Shown one piece after another: positions 43,172 through 53,794 of a DNA stretch of 64,000 nt. The position numbers and the translations under genes are program-made. Positions within the stretch are counted from its first letter, which is position 1. Every line of letters starts with the position of its first letter. The stretch comes from Clonostachys chloroleuca (taxonomy: Eukaryota; Ascomycota; Sordariomycetes; Hypocreales; Bionectriaceae): contig JBANAY010000003.1 of the NCBI GenBank assembly GCA_037952775.1, positions 2,232,001-2,296,000 on the forward strand, given 5' to 3'. The notes beneath the pieces were generated by a model that ran no database searches, was not told where the DNA came from, and saw only the letters and a list, made by a program, of their open reading frames with translations.

Positions 43172-45142
43172 AGGGGCTTATGAAAGCAACGCATCTAGAT
43201 TACGAACGTCCACGTCTTGTTTTATTTCGCTTTTGCTTGTTTAATTTGACTTTTTAGCCATTCACTTTCCTTAAATTTTCAAGGGCATTTTTGATGATTG
43301 TTTTTTGTTGTTGTATAGAGTCGAGGGCCCATGTGCACAAGAGCTGTTCGCATGGTGATGGAGCATGAGCAGGTTAGATGGCAAAAGATACATACATTGA
43401 TCTATTAGGTAGTACAGAATGGAGAGAAGTCTTGGCGTGCTGTATGGTAAGCTGACGGGCTGCATGCCAGCACGTCCGCCCATCAGCCAACTCGAGCCAA
43501 CAAGCCCTTCTGCTCACGTTGAGGTATTGTTGTACAATTCCCCAGCATTGACTGCTTGCATGCAGGTATAGAGAAGATCCTTCAACTGTAAGCCTACCTA
43601 CGTATCCTAGTGAATCAGTTTCGTGCATACTCTCAAAAGAGCAATGTCATCACGAACTAGACCCCATCCGTTGCACAAACCGGGATGCAAGCCTGATTGA
43701 GTTTATCGTTGCTCTCCAAATGCCGGCTGACGTAAATCGTTGCCATGAAGAGCCTCCAAGTGGGTGACAGAAGAAATGAGACATTAGATTGAAGGGTGGT
43801 TACAAGCAGATCACTACGATGACAAAATTAAAAAGGCAAAATAAAACGATGCTTAGTGCATTGTCTCTTCCTTTGCGTATTATTAGCCCGTATTCTGATA
43901 ATACTGTTCACAAACCGAGAAGAAACCGTATGATATTCTCAGCTCAGATCCAATGTACCCAGCTGGCCTAGTGTGGAGGGTTCGACGACACGCCGCTGAT
44001 GGATCTGACATGGCCTTCCCTGTTGGCTGAGACTCAGAGGTTCGTTTCGTGAGTCGTCTGGGGCTCAGGCGCGTGTTTCTGGGGCACTCTGACCACGTTC
44101 CACGTTTCCTTGGGCCATGCAGCCTCTATTGGCGGGAGCCGTGCCGTTGGGTACCATTCGACCAGTGCGGAATGCAGCCGCGAACACTGCCACTTTATAG
44201 ACGAATATTCCTGGATCCATCCATCCTTCGATCGCGGGAGGCGCTGACGACTGGGCGGATCGTGACACGGAATCGCGACTGCCAGCAAATTGCAGCATTT
44301 CGTTTCTCACGGGTGGGGGTCATCCACGACCAGAATTTAACATGGAAACCATTGTTTACCGTGTAGGCGGTCCAAATTGCCTGGTCAGCTTGAGGGACAG
44401 CACTACTAAGTAGCGGGCAGACTGGAAGGCGCTTTCCGGCTTCTGGGGCAGGCTTATTTTTAGGGGCCAATCGAGACCTGACGCTGGACCTCAGCCGCAT
44501 TAGCATTGACCATCCATGTGCCAGCAATTGTTGGGGGATTACTCCCGACACACAGAATGAGGAGCTGCGGCGGGCTGAGCTAGTGGGAAATAGTTGGTCG
44601 GGGTCCAGTTCAGCTAGTCGCCCAAAACACTAATAGTCGGTAGCCTGATCGACTCGACCGTTTCTCCCTTCCTTCCCTCCTCCTGCTTGGCCATCTCGGT
44701 CTGCTTTGGCGATGCGAACCGTCTCTTCCTGACCTGCCCTCTCCCAGAGCCTCCGCACTCGCACTCGCAGGACCCGGTCGCTCCCCTCTCGGTCTAGCCC
44801 TCCCGACCCCGCGGTACTTGTCGTATACAAGCCAGAGTACGAGCGAGAGCGGCAGTGGCGTCCCTTTTGCTGCAAAAGAGGAGGATGGGTGTAGCTGGGT
44901 TGCGCTAAAGGAGTGCCGGGACATTTTTCTTCTCGTTTCTTTCTTCCATTTCTCTTCAACTGTGTCGCTAGCTCGTCTCGACCCCAATCGGAGACTGCTG
45001 GATCGACGACCAAGCAGGACACCACCAACCGAATACCAATCTGACCCCCTGCCAACGATCCACCTCCCCTCACATAAGACGAGCCGAGCCGACGTAGGAA
45101 AAAGTAATTAATTGAATTATAAATTCGGGAGCACCAGGCACC
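43172..45142. other. Intergenic region upstream of the WW-domain gene
   Basis: About 2 kb. A 379-codon antisense frame (44630-45769) runs through it but is Arg/His-rich, lacks a good start and mirrors the GC-rich coding region of the neighbouring gene, so I reject it. I see no other feature. Confidence 0.5.
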
Positions 45143-48100
45143 ATGGCTGGCCTCCCACCTGGTTGGGAGTGGGATTACGACGGCCAGCGCTGGTTCTACA
45201 CTTACAAGCCCACGGGCCACATCCAGTACCACTTCCCCAAAGAGGGCGATGAGTTCCCCGACTTCGTCGACGCGGGCGCCCCGGCCCCGTCCCTCGCGCC
45301 AGAGGAGCTCCTGGCGTCGCAGCAACAGGTGAAGCGGCAGACGAGCTCCGGCAGCGGTACCGGCGGCCGACCCAAGGCCCGCGTCTCGGCGACGGCCACC
45401 CGCCCCGTCAGCAACGTGTGGGAGGAGGCGTCGGGCGAGGATGCGATATTCCAACCGGAGAGCCTGATGTACCTGGGCCCGGGGACGTACAACGATGTGA
45501 GCCCATTGGCCGAGGAGGAGGACGAGGCGGCGAGGAGGGTCATCACCGGGGCGCTGGCGGAGGCGGAGGGGACACCGACGTCGGCCTCCAAGGGGCCCAG
45601 CCCGATTGCGAGCCAGGGAGCGACGCCAGCGACCAAGAAGAGCGACGTGGAACCTCCAAAGACGGACAGCGCGGTTCACATTGTCGATGCGGGGCCGGTG
45701 ATGGAGGTGCAGTCCGGGACAGAGGCGGAGCTGGCCGTGCCCATGCTTGATAGCCGGGAGATGCCCCACGAGCTCCCCGTCGAGGTCTTCAACCCCGTGG
45801 GTGTGATTGCCGAGATGGCGACCGAGATGACCCAGAGGGCACAGATCGAGACAAACCCGCCGCCGGTCGAGATTGCTGATAATTCAATACTCGCCCCGAT
45901 TGAGACGATTTTACCCCCTCAAGGGTATTCGGAGCTGCCTGGGCAGACGAGCCCTGTCGAGAATAAGAAGTCGAATGAGCCTGGTGGTATAAGTATTGAG
46001 ATACCCAAGTCTAAAGGAGCTGGGACACCACCCGTTCAGATTCAGCAACCTCCTCCTCCTCCTCCTCCTCAACAGCAGCAGCAGCAACGGCAGAAACAAC
46101 AGGAACCCTCTCCACCACCCCCATTGGAGTCACCACCGGTCGACAAACAACCGGAAGGCCCAAGTAGCAAGTACCAGGCATTCTCACCAGCGAATGGCTC
46201 TACAGAGGCAACTGAGAAGATGGAGAACACTAGGCGGTCATCCATGGCTCTGGACCCTCGGCGAATATCTATGCAGCGCGAGCCCTCGCTCCTGATGGGA
46301 CTCGGGAAAAACAACAACAAGATGGATCCATCTTTGGTGCCTGCAGCTCTTTCTCTGAGCAAACCGACAGGCCCTTCACCAGAGAGATCACCCCCATTTC
46401 GACCAGTTTCCTGTGCCGCGGTCGAATCGATAGACGTGGTCAAACCAAGCGATAATACCCCTAGCATCTCACCTGGACCATCTGCGTTAAGGCCCGCAAG
46501 AAATGGGGACGGCCGGAAGCTGAGCGACAGCACCAATCCAACCTCGCCCATTGATGATGAGTTTGAGAGAACAATGCAGCTGGCACTCGGCGACAAGCCC
46601 GGTGTGAGCAAGGTCCCATCTGTTCTCAAGCCCGCTCGTGGCAGGGCACCTTCAATGCCAGGCACGGCGGCATCCAATTCCCAAGACGGATCTCGCAACC
46701 AATCTCCAGCCCAAACTACGCCGAGGAGGAGCTATGAACAAGACGAGGCGGGCCCCGTGGAGAAGAAGTATCTGCCATACACCGGGATCAATTCAGGATA
46801 TCGGATGAGTTATGTTCCACCGCCCCCTGGTCCCCCCAGACCACCGCCTCAACAGTTTGGAACTTCACCTTCTCCCCTGGGACCGCAGCAACAGCCACCG
46901 CAGAACCCAGGAGTATTCCACCAGGGACATGGTCCGATCCAGCACCAGCCTAGTTTTCCGCAAGGTGCTGTCCCTCCCCATATGACGAACATGCCTCGCC
47001 CAGCATCGACACCGGTTGGCCCTATACAACCACCGGCGGGCGCACCTCCGATGCAGCCTCAGCAATCGCCTAGCAACTATCCCCACGCGGCCCCTCCGCA
47101 AGGCCCGCCACGAACCGTAGCCTCGAGACGCTCCATGAGCATCGGGGCAGCCGAGGTTTCGCCTATACAACAATCGGAAACACAGTCGCCTCAAGTTCCT
47201 ATGCAGACGCCTTCACCAATGGAGCATATGCGTCGAGTCTCCTCTGTCTCACTTGCGGATGGAGCTGCGATATTTACGCCATCTCCGGATACTGGGTCTT
47301 CGGCCGCGCAAAGCCAGCCAGGAACTCGACCCCCTTCAAGCCTGAGGAATTTCTCCAGCCCTCCACAGGATGGGGCTTCTCAGTCCGGTCCTCCTCGCCC
47401 AGGCAAGGTGCCTATCGACCAGGGATCTTATTTCCCACCTCAGCCCACACCAAGGGAAAACTTCCAGCCACAGCCGCCATCTAAGAGGATGTCCATGCCC
47501 CCGGGCTACAGTATCGACGACAGCGGTTTAGACTGGACTCAAGGGGCCGGCAAGGCTCCTGTGCAGTCATCGCCTCCTGTTCCTGCCAAGGTGCCAGAAA
47601 ACCCAACCCAGGGCTTACATAGATCGCACTCTGTTGGCTCGTCGTCCGCATCTAATGTGCAACCGCCACGACGACTTGAGCCTGGGAGGATGGGGCCTGT
47701 GCAACAACACGGTGCTGGGTTTATCTTGTCAATGATCGAAGAACACCACGAGCCACCACCCTCCCGACATGGCCCGCCAGGGCACCCAAACACTCTGCAG
47801 CAGCGACACGAAGGCTTTGGGGCTGCTCCGACATATGCTCTAGGACCTGGCCAGCCGCCTCCACCGAATGACCCCCCGACTGGACTGCCTCCCTACCCTC
47901 TGTCACCGCCGCAGCAATATCAGCAACCAGTCCGTCAAGCTCCTTACCCAGTTGATAACGTTCCCCCCGTCGCAGACAGAGTGGATGTCCCTCCACACCC
48001 TTCAGCAACTTCCCCAGCACAACTGCCGCCTCCCAGGCATATGTCACCCTTGGGCCAAGGCCTTCCTAGTAGACATGAGTCTTTGAGGCGGCATGTCCCA

Positions 48101-49873
48101 CCACAGGCTCAGATGCAAGCTGCGCAGAATCAGGCTCCGCTTCAAAGACACACTTCACTGCGGGAGTCGGGTTCTCAAACGAGTCATGTAGTGGCGCCAG
48201 TCCAGCCTTTCTCGACTCATCAGGGCCCAGTTCACGGTCAACCTCCCATCACCCACTCCTCACCTCATGCTCCAGGCTTCCAACGGCAGGGATCTCTTCG
48301 TGGGCCAAAACCACCAAGGCAATCTCAACCTGCACCTCATCATCTTCCCCCAAGTGCGCCTCATGGAAGGCCTCAGACGCCCCCAGAGTCACCACAAGCG
48401 CAGGGCCAAATGCCACAAGTGTCACCTCTGAACCTCGGAAACCCTCAACAAGGACCGATGCCTCCCCATGAGCAGAAACATCTGCAAGGGCAAGTGCCCC
48501 ACGGTCAGGCGCCTCAAGGGCAAATGCTTCCGCCGCAAGGATACCCCACGCAAGGCAAAATCCAACCTCATGGTCAACTGCCCCCACAAGCGCTGACACC
48601 TCAAAATCAACATCCCCATCATGGGCAGGCTCTTCAGGGACAAATGCCTCCACCGGGACATATACCTCCTCACGGACAGATGGCTCAGATGCATATTTCT
48701 CCTCAAGGGCATCCTGTCCAAGGCCAGCCACCCTTTGGGGCGTCTACCTCGCCTCACGCCCAGTTTTATTCCCCGGGACAAATTCGCCCTTCGCATGCTC
48801 GCACAGCATCAAAACCGGATGTTTTCATGTCACCAGGCGGCCAGACACCAGGCTTTTCGCCCAATCCTCAACAAGGAAGTCCTGGATTTCAGCCATCAAA
48901 GGGTCGGCCTGGCGCGAATTCGCCACAGCCAGGGCAAGGTCCCTCCCCCAAGGAGAAAGATAGAAAGTGGACAAAGTGGTTCAAGAGTTCAAAGTCGGGA
49001 CCGCAAATCAAACATATGCACATCCAGCATATTCCAAACCCCCCAGGACCGCAATCGCAGGGTTTGCAGAGTCCCCTGAACTTCGGGCCCAACCCTAACC
49101 AGTCTACGCAGGCTTCGGGCTACCAACTAGGCAATGTCCCCGTCATCAAGCAAGATTATCTGCCCTCGCAGCCTACTGCCGCTCCACTCCTAACGCCATC
49201 TGCTTCTCCAAGCACCAACACGATGACCTCCAATAGAGCCTCGACAGACTCTCAGGGTCCGCAGAAGTCTCCCTCGCTGGCCCCTCAAGCTCACCAACAA
49301 GGGAGACAGAGCCCTTCGTTTCAACTGCACCCCGGAACACCTCTGGGCTCCCACCCACCGAACGGTCCCGGCTATAGGAGCCCTGAGTTACGGCCCAAGG
49401 ACAGCACCGGTTCACCAAAATCATCGATTGCCAGCCTGCGATCGTCGCAGCGAGCAGAGCCACCCCAAGCGGAAGCAACTACCCTGCCTGCTCCTATTAT
49501 GCCTATTCCTACACCTTCGGCCGCTGCACAGACTGCTCCAGCGCCTGCTGCTCCCAGCGCGCCTGCTCCCAGTATGCGTGCTCCGATAGTACCTACTCAA
49601 GGCGTGCCTGCTCCGAAAGCATCCACTCCTAACATACCTACTCAGATACTGGCTGCTCCTACGGTATACGCTCCAACGGCACCGGCTCCTTTAACACCAC
49701 AGCCATTGGCCCCTATCCCTAAGCGGGATGACGGGCCTCTTGCCCAAGCCCCGAGAAGTGCTCCTCTGCCCGGAGCTCAGACAGCCTCTGGCGAAAAGAA
49801 GGACAAGTGGACAAAGACTCCCGCTGTAGATTATACCGGAGATGACTGGGGAAGCGAGGATGAGTGGAATTAA
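45143..49873 (+). CDS. WW-domain, proline/glutamine-rich protein
   Basis: Intronless, 1576 residues, ATG at 45143 in the context CACCATGG. An N-terminal WW domain spans about residues 3-32 (LPPGWEWDYDGQRWFYTY ending in HFP). It binds Pro-rich peptides. Almost everything else is low complexity: a Pro8-Gln run encoded by CCT and CAG repeats (about 46049-46086), a middle Pro/Ser/Gln-rich region, a stretch at about 1110-1200 with irregular PxGQxPP-type repeats, and a Pro/Ala-rich segment near 1450-1530 (TAPAPAAPSAPAPS). The last residues form an acidic/tryptophan motif (DYTGDDWGSEDEWN) that looks conserved and could be a partner-binding tail. No stop or frameshift in 4.7 kb shows it is under coding constraint. 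The protein is likely disordered; its role is unknown, perhaps a scaffold in endocytosis or transcription. Confidence 0.9.
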   Translation: MAGLPPGWEWDYDGQRWFYTYKPTGHIQYHFPKEGDEFPDFVDAGAPAPSLAPEELLASQQQVKRQTSSGSGTGGRPKARVSATATRPVSNVWEEASGEDAIFQPESLMYLGPGTYNDVSPLAEEEDEAARRVITGALAEAEGTPTSASKGPSPIASQGATPATKKSDVEPPKTDSAVHIVDAGPVMEVQSGTEAELAVPMLDSREMPHELPVEVFNPVGVIAEMATEMTQRAQIETNPPPVEIADNSILAPIETILPPQGYSELPGQTSPVENKKSNEPGGISIEIPKSKGAGTPPVQIQQPPPPPPPQQQQQQRQKQQEPSPPPPLESPPVDKQPEGPSSKYQAFSPANGSTEATEKMENTRRSSMALDPRRISMQREPSLLMGLGKNNNKMDPSLVPAALSLSKPTGPSPERSPPFRPVSCAAVESIDVVKPSDNTPSISPGPSALRPARNGDGRKLSDSTNPTSPIDDEFERTMQLALGDKPGVSKVPSVLKPARGRAPSMPGTAASNSQDGSRNQSPAQTTPRRSYEQDEAGPVEKKYLPYTGINSGYRMSYVPPPPGPPRPPPQQFGTSPSPLGPQQQPPQNPGVFHQGHGPIQHQPSFPQGAVPPHMTNMPRPASTPVGPIQPPAGAPPMQPQQSPSNYPHAAPPQGPPRTVASRRSMSIGAAEVSPIQQSETQSPQVPMQTPSPMEHMRRVSSVSLADGAAIFTPSPDTGSSAAQSQPGTRPPSSLRNFSSPPQDGASQSGPPRPGKVPIDQGSYFPPQPTPRENFQPQPPSKRMSMPPGYSIDDSGLDWTQGAGKAPVQSSPPVPAKVPENPTQGLHRSHSVGSSSASNVQPPRRLEPGRMGPVQQHGAGFILSMIEEHHEPPPSRHGPPGHPNTLQQRHEGFGAAPTYALGPGQPPPPNDPPTGLPPYPLSPPQQYQQPVRQAPYPVDNVPPVADRVDVPPHPSATSPAQLPPPRHMSPLGQGLPSRHESLRRHVPPQAQMQAAQNQAPLQRHTSLRESGSQTSHVVAPVQPFSTHQGPVHGQPPITHSSPHAPGFQRQGSLRGPKPPRQSQPAPHHLPPSAPHGRPQTPPESPQAQGQMPQVSPLNLGNPQQGPMPPHEQKHLQGQVPHGQAPQGQMLPPQGYPTQGKIQPHGQLPPQALTPQNQHPHHGQALQGQMPPPGHIPPHGQMAQMHISPQGHPVQGQPPFGASTSPHAQFYSPGQIRPSHARTASKPDVFMSPGGQTPGFSPNPQQGSPGFQPSKGRPGANSPQPGQGPSPKEKDRKWTKWFKSSKSGPQIKHMHIQHIPNPPGPQSQGLQSPLNFGPNPNQSTQASGYQLGNVPVIKQDYLPSQPTAAPLLTPSASPSTNTMTSNRASTDSQGPQKSPSLAPQAHQQGRQSPSFQLHPGTPLGSHPPNGPGYRSPELRPKDSTGSPKSSIASLRSSQRAEPPQAEATTLPAPIMPIPTPSAAAQTAPAPAAPSAPAPSMRAPIVPTQGVPAPKASTPNIPTQILAAPTVYAPTAPAPLTPQPLAPIPKRDDGPLAQAPRSAPLPGAQTASGEKKDKWTKTPAVDYTGDDWGSEDEWN
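46049..46086 (+). repeat. CCT/CAG trinucleotide microsatellite inside the WW gene
   Basis: A run of CCT units passes into CAG-type units and encodes a polyproline-polyglutamine tract. It is in frame, so length changes would not break the gene. Confidence 0.85.
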
Positions 49874-50283
49874 AGCCAGGCCATACATATACTGCCGGCC
49901 TTTGTATAGTGGTTTTCTTAAATTAACGTAGCATATACCCTTTAGCGATGCATTCACATTTGTACCGTAATCTTTGATACGGGCTAGGATAGGGAGAATA
50001 ACGAGAATGAACTCATATTTAGCTTTCAATACTTTTGTTCCGATGTCTAGAAGCACGGCCCGCCACTAAGATGATCTTTGTTCCAAGGCGTTGCGGGTTA
50101 AATGGTCGCTCGTGAGGTCACGTGTTTTCGTGTGGTAGAGCGCGTAGTTGGAGATAGGTCAATTGAGGTGGTGCCAGCGGACTTTTGGGTTTTGTGCTAT
50201 TGTTCACGCTGTCGCAAGTCAAAACCTAAGCTTTTTTTGGATCGCTCTCCTCACATCTCTACTTCCACTATGCAACCAGCAAA
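49874..50283. other. Short intergenic region WW gene / Crb2-like gene
   Basis: About 410 bases with no visible feature besides the flanking UTRs. Confidence 0.55.
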
Positions 50284-53200
50284 ATGATATCGGCGAGTTC
50301 AGAATCGCAGGCGGCCCAGGTGACAGTGCTAGGCCCAGAGGAGACCCAGGACAGCCAAGCCCTTTACGAAGCATACAAGATAGAATTGGGTGTCGGAACG
50401 GTGTGTCCTTAAAAAGCAAATAACGCCCCGCGGCTTGCGTCGTATACTAACCTGCGTGTGCGCGCAAATCAGTTCAGCGATTCGTCCTTCCCCGATCGAC
50501 AAACGCGGCCGGTTGCGCCTACAAGTAACAGGTCACTTAGCCACGACAGCGTGCTGAAACGCGACCAGTGTACGCCAGGCACTGTGCCTGGGTCTGCAGG
50601 TGTTGAGCAATCGGTGACACGCTCGCGAGGCTTGGTTGGTCCAGTCCACATTAAAACCACCAGATTTGACAGGGATGAGGCTACTAACAAAATGGAAAAA
50701 GCAAACATGCACCGCCGCCCCCAACCCCGATAATAACCAACAAGACGTACCGAAATCCCCGTCGCCAGGCAGAAGCACTAGCAGCGAACCCCGGCCGGAC
50801 GAACCCAACCGCGATACCCCCGTGGACAACAGAGAAGAATCTGCCCTGCGCGACGACCGGCCACTGCAAGCTGAAATACAGCATGACGTCGCCGCTCTAC
50901 TAGACGGTCGGAAGCATGAGCAGCCCACTGGGCCTCCTACGCAGACTCGGAAGATGGACGTGTCGCAGCAGACCCCGACGCAGGTGAACGAGGACCGCGA
51001 CTATGACGACGACGACGCGGCGGCGGGCTCCTGGAGCCCCGGGCAGGACAACGACTCGCTGCTCCCGGACAACGAGGATCGCTCGCTGCAGGCTGGCGAC
51101 ACCGGCGCGGTCAACTTCGGGGACATGAGCCAGTTTGGCCGACCGTCGTCGCAGGTCTCCGAGGATGGCGGCATCACGACAACGAGGGGAGACTGGAGGG
51201 TGCCGGATCAGACATCTCAGCTACGGTCGAGCACCCTGTTTACGCCCTTCAAGGCGCCGCAGGACCCTGCCTTTGAGACGCCAATCGTGCCTAAGAATCC
51301 GTTTGGCCAGAGGGCAGCCGCGCCGGTGCCCTTTGCCGGGAGTCAACTTTTCGGGCAGACTCAGCTCCTATCCTCTGCAATTAAAAAGGCCAGCCCGACG
51401 TCCTCGAGGCCGTCGCCGCACGTGTTGCCGAATTCGTTCTCCCCCAACCTGCCCGAGACATCGCCGCTCAAAGACCGTACCAATGTATCGTCTCCGACGG
51501 ATATTCGGACGTCGAGCCCGCAGAGGCTCATTGATATTCCCGAGACCGAGCCCCGACGCAATAACCTAGAGCGGATCGAGGAAGAGACACCATCTCACAG
51601 CAGGTCGACCGAAGACGAGATCATCCCCGAGTCCCCGACGCACAAGGCATCGAGGCTTTCCGGCGTCCACAAGCCGCGGGAGCACTACGAGAACATGAAG
51701 GCGTCCCAGCAGAGGAAGTCTAGCGATGGCGAAGTCTGGCGGTTCGTCGGCTCTGATAGTGACTCGGACGACGATGCCATGCGACGCATGGAGCGGCGCA
51801 AGAAGGCTGAAAGGAAGAGAGCCCAAGCTGCGCAGGAAATGGAGAAGGTTACTTTCATACCGCTACCTCGGAACACGTCCAAAGAGCGGCATGGCAACAA
51901 GCGCCGCCGGGTCAGTCCGGAGGTTCAGGTGCCGCGGTTTCAACCATCCGAAGAAACCATCATTGCTCAAAGCGACAATGTCGAGCCTTCACAGCAGAAA
52001 CCTGCTAGCCAGAGCGAAGTGCCGCATGACGGAACGACACAGGGCACGGAAGAGAGTGACGGGGAGCAGGAGAAGGAAGATGAGGCAGAGCTGGAGCCAG
52101 AAGAGCTCACGGCAACCGACCCGGCGGCTGATGAATTTGTCCCTGCTACGAGCCCTACACGTCCTGTGATTACGCAGTCTGGGTCAAGCCTACCCAAGTT
52201 AAATACAGACTCGGGAGTCAGTCGAAGCGTGTCACAAATTGGGCCATCGTCCTTCTCTCCGAAGCCGGCCAGAGTGCAAAAGTCATATGGAACACGAGCC
52301 CGACAGGGAAGAAGGGCTACGATCATAAGCTCATCTGTCTCCGAGGCCGTCTCAAAGGAACTGGAGACGGCTACTAAGCCTGGATCTCCCCCAACTAGCT
52401 CAGCCCCATCTACTGCCGTTCCAGGTGATAAGGAGGAAAACACAAATTTTCTACCAGATACATCTCCCCCGGATGAAGGAACAGAAGAAACAGAGCATCC
52501 CGTTTCATCGACCGGAATTGCGGAGCGAGACTCGATCGAGGTTCAACCTAGAAAGTGCGAGACGCCCAAGGCCAGGGCGCCAGTCAGTGTGGAAGCCCAG
52601 AGTTCCTCATCTTCTTCCCTAAGCAGCCTCTCGTCAGAACCCCCCTCGTCACTCATAACGACGCCTCTGATTAATGTACTTCGTGAGCAAGATGGGGCGA
52701 TATCTGATGATACAGCCCACGCTCCGTCAGGTCGAAACCTGAGAGCCAGGGCATTGCGAAGTGTAGCCAGCTCCACCTCGCCACAAGCAGTGAGGAATCT
52801 TCGTAATGTGAAGAGGCCTAGATATGGATCTGAGTCGACGGACGAGTTGATCCGCTCGCCATCAGAGAGCGTGCTGGAAAAGAGCGTCACCTATCCCAAG
52901 CTGATCAGGAGTTTCCGCCATGGCGCGGCGGCGGTTGCGCAAACTGAGGGGTTGTTTGGCGGCATGATATTCGCCCTGTCGTTTAGTCAGTCAAAATGTC
53001 AGGAGCGCACCAAGCTAGAGGCAAGGATCGCCCAGGCCGGCGGCACAATAGTCAACGATGGCTTTGAGCCCTTATTTGAGCAGTCGGCTATACTGAGCAC
53101 CCCGACGCCAATCTACGATGAAGATGCGCCGTTGAGGCTGGTGGAGTCGTTCAGCGAGGGAGGGTTCACGGCTGTCATTGCGGATGGTCATTCGAGGAAA

Positions 53201-53794
53201 CCCAAGTATATGCAGGCGCTGGCGCTCGGACTACCATGCCTAGCTCATCAGTGGATTACGGCTTGCCTGAACAAGGGTGAGATTGTCAGCTGGGAGGACT
53301 ACCTCCTGTGCTCAGGTTCCTCGGCCGTGCTCGATAATGCCATCCGATCGCGGAAGCTGAATACGTACCCAGCTGCAGAGGCACAGCTGGCCAACGTCGT
53401 GGAGTGCCGCAGCAAGCTTCTAGAAGGCCAGAAAGTGCTGGTCGTCATGGACTCGAAGAAGAGTCGGGCGGAAGCCAAGCAACCGTATATTTTTCTCGCA
53501 CAGGCGTTGGGGCCCAGGATCTCTCGGGTGTTCACGGCGCAGCAGGCGCAGCAGGCTATCAAGAAGCACGCAAAGGATGGCCGGCCGTATCAGTGGATCT
53601 ACGTGGACAAGAGCGCAGGGACCGCAGAGTCGGTGATGTCGTCGCTGGGTAGCGGCGGAGGCAGGAAACGCAAGAGGAGCCATTCGGCTTCTTATTTATC
53701 GGTCGAAGAGTGTCCTCGGGTGTTGAATGATGAATTGGTTATCCAGAGCCTCATCCTTGGTAGGATAGTACAAGAGGATGAGATGGAATTTTAG
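50284..53794 (+). CDS. Crb2/Rad9-type DNA-damage checkpoint mediator with tandem BRCT domains, frameshifted in exon 2
   Basis: Two exons, 50284-50400 and 50473-53794, with a 72-base GT-AG intron containing a perfect TACTAAC branch point (50445-50451). After correcting one base it is 1145 residues. The N-terminus has an SQ-rich segment (ESQAAQ, TQDSQALYEAYK) and an IKTTRFDRDEATNKM block that I recall from fungal Crb2 homologues. The middle is Ser/Pro-rich with many SP and SQ/TQ sites, as expected for a kinase target. The C-terminus has two BRCT domains: FGGMIFALSFSQSKCQE..., GLPCLAHQWITACL, and LLEGQKVLVVMD... The protein bridges damaged chromatin to Chk1-type kinases. Odd: a frame change at the C5 run 50718-50722; removing one C gives a continuous frame of length divisible by three. 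Confidence 0.9.

Noticed and set aside
44630..45769. 379-codon minus-strand open frame overlapping the start of the WW gene
   Set aside because: It is rich in Arg, His and Leu, lies antisense to GC-rich coding DNA, and has no domain; typical of a shadow frame.
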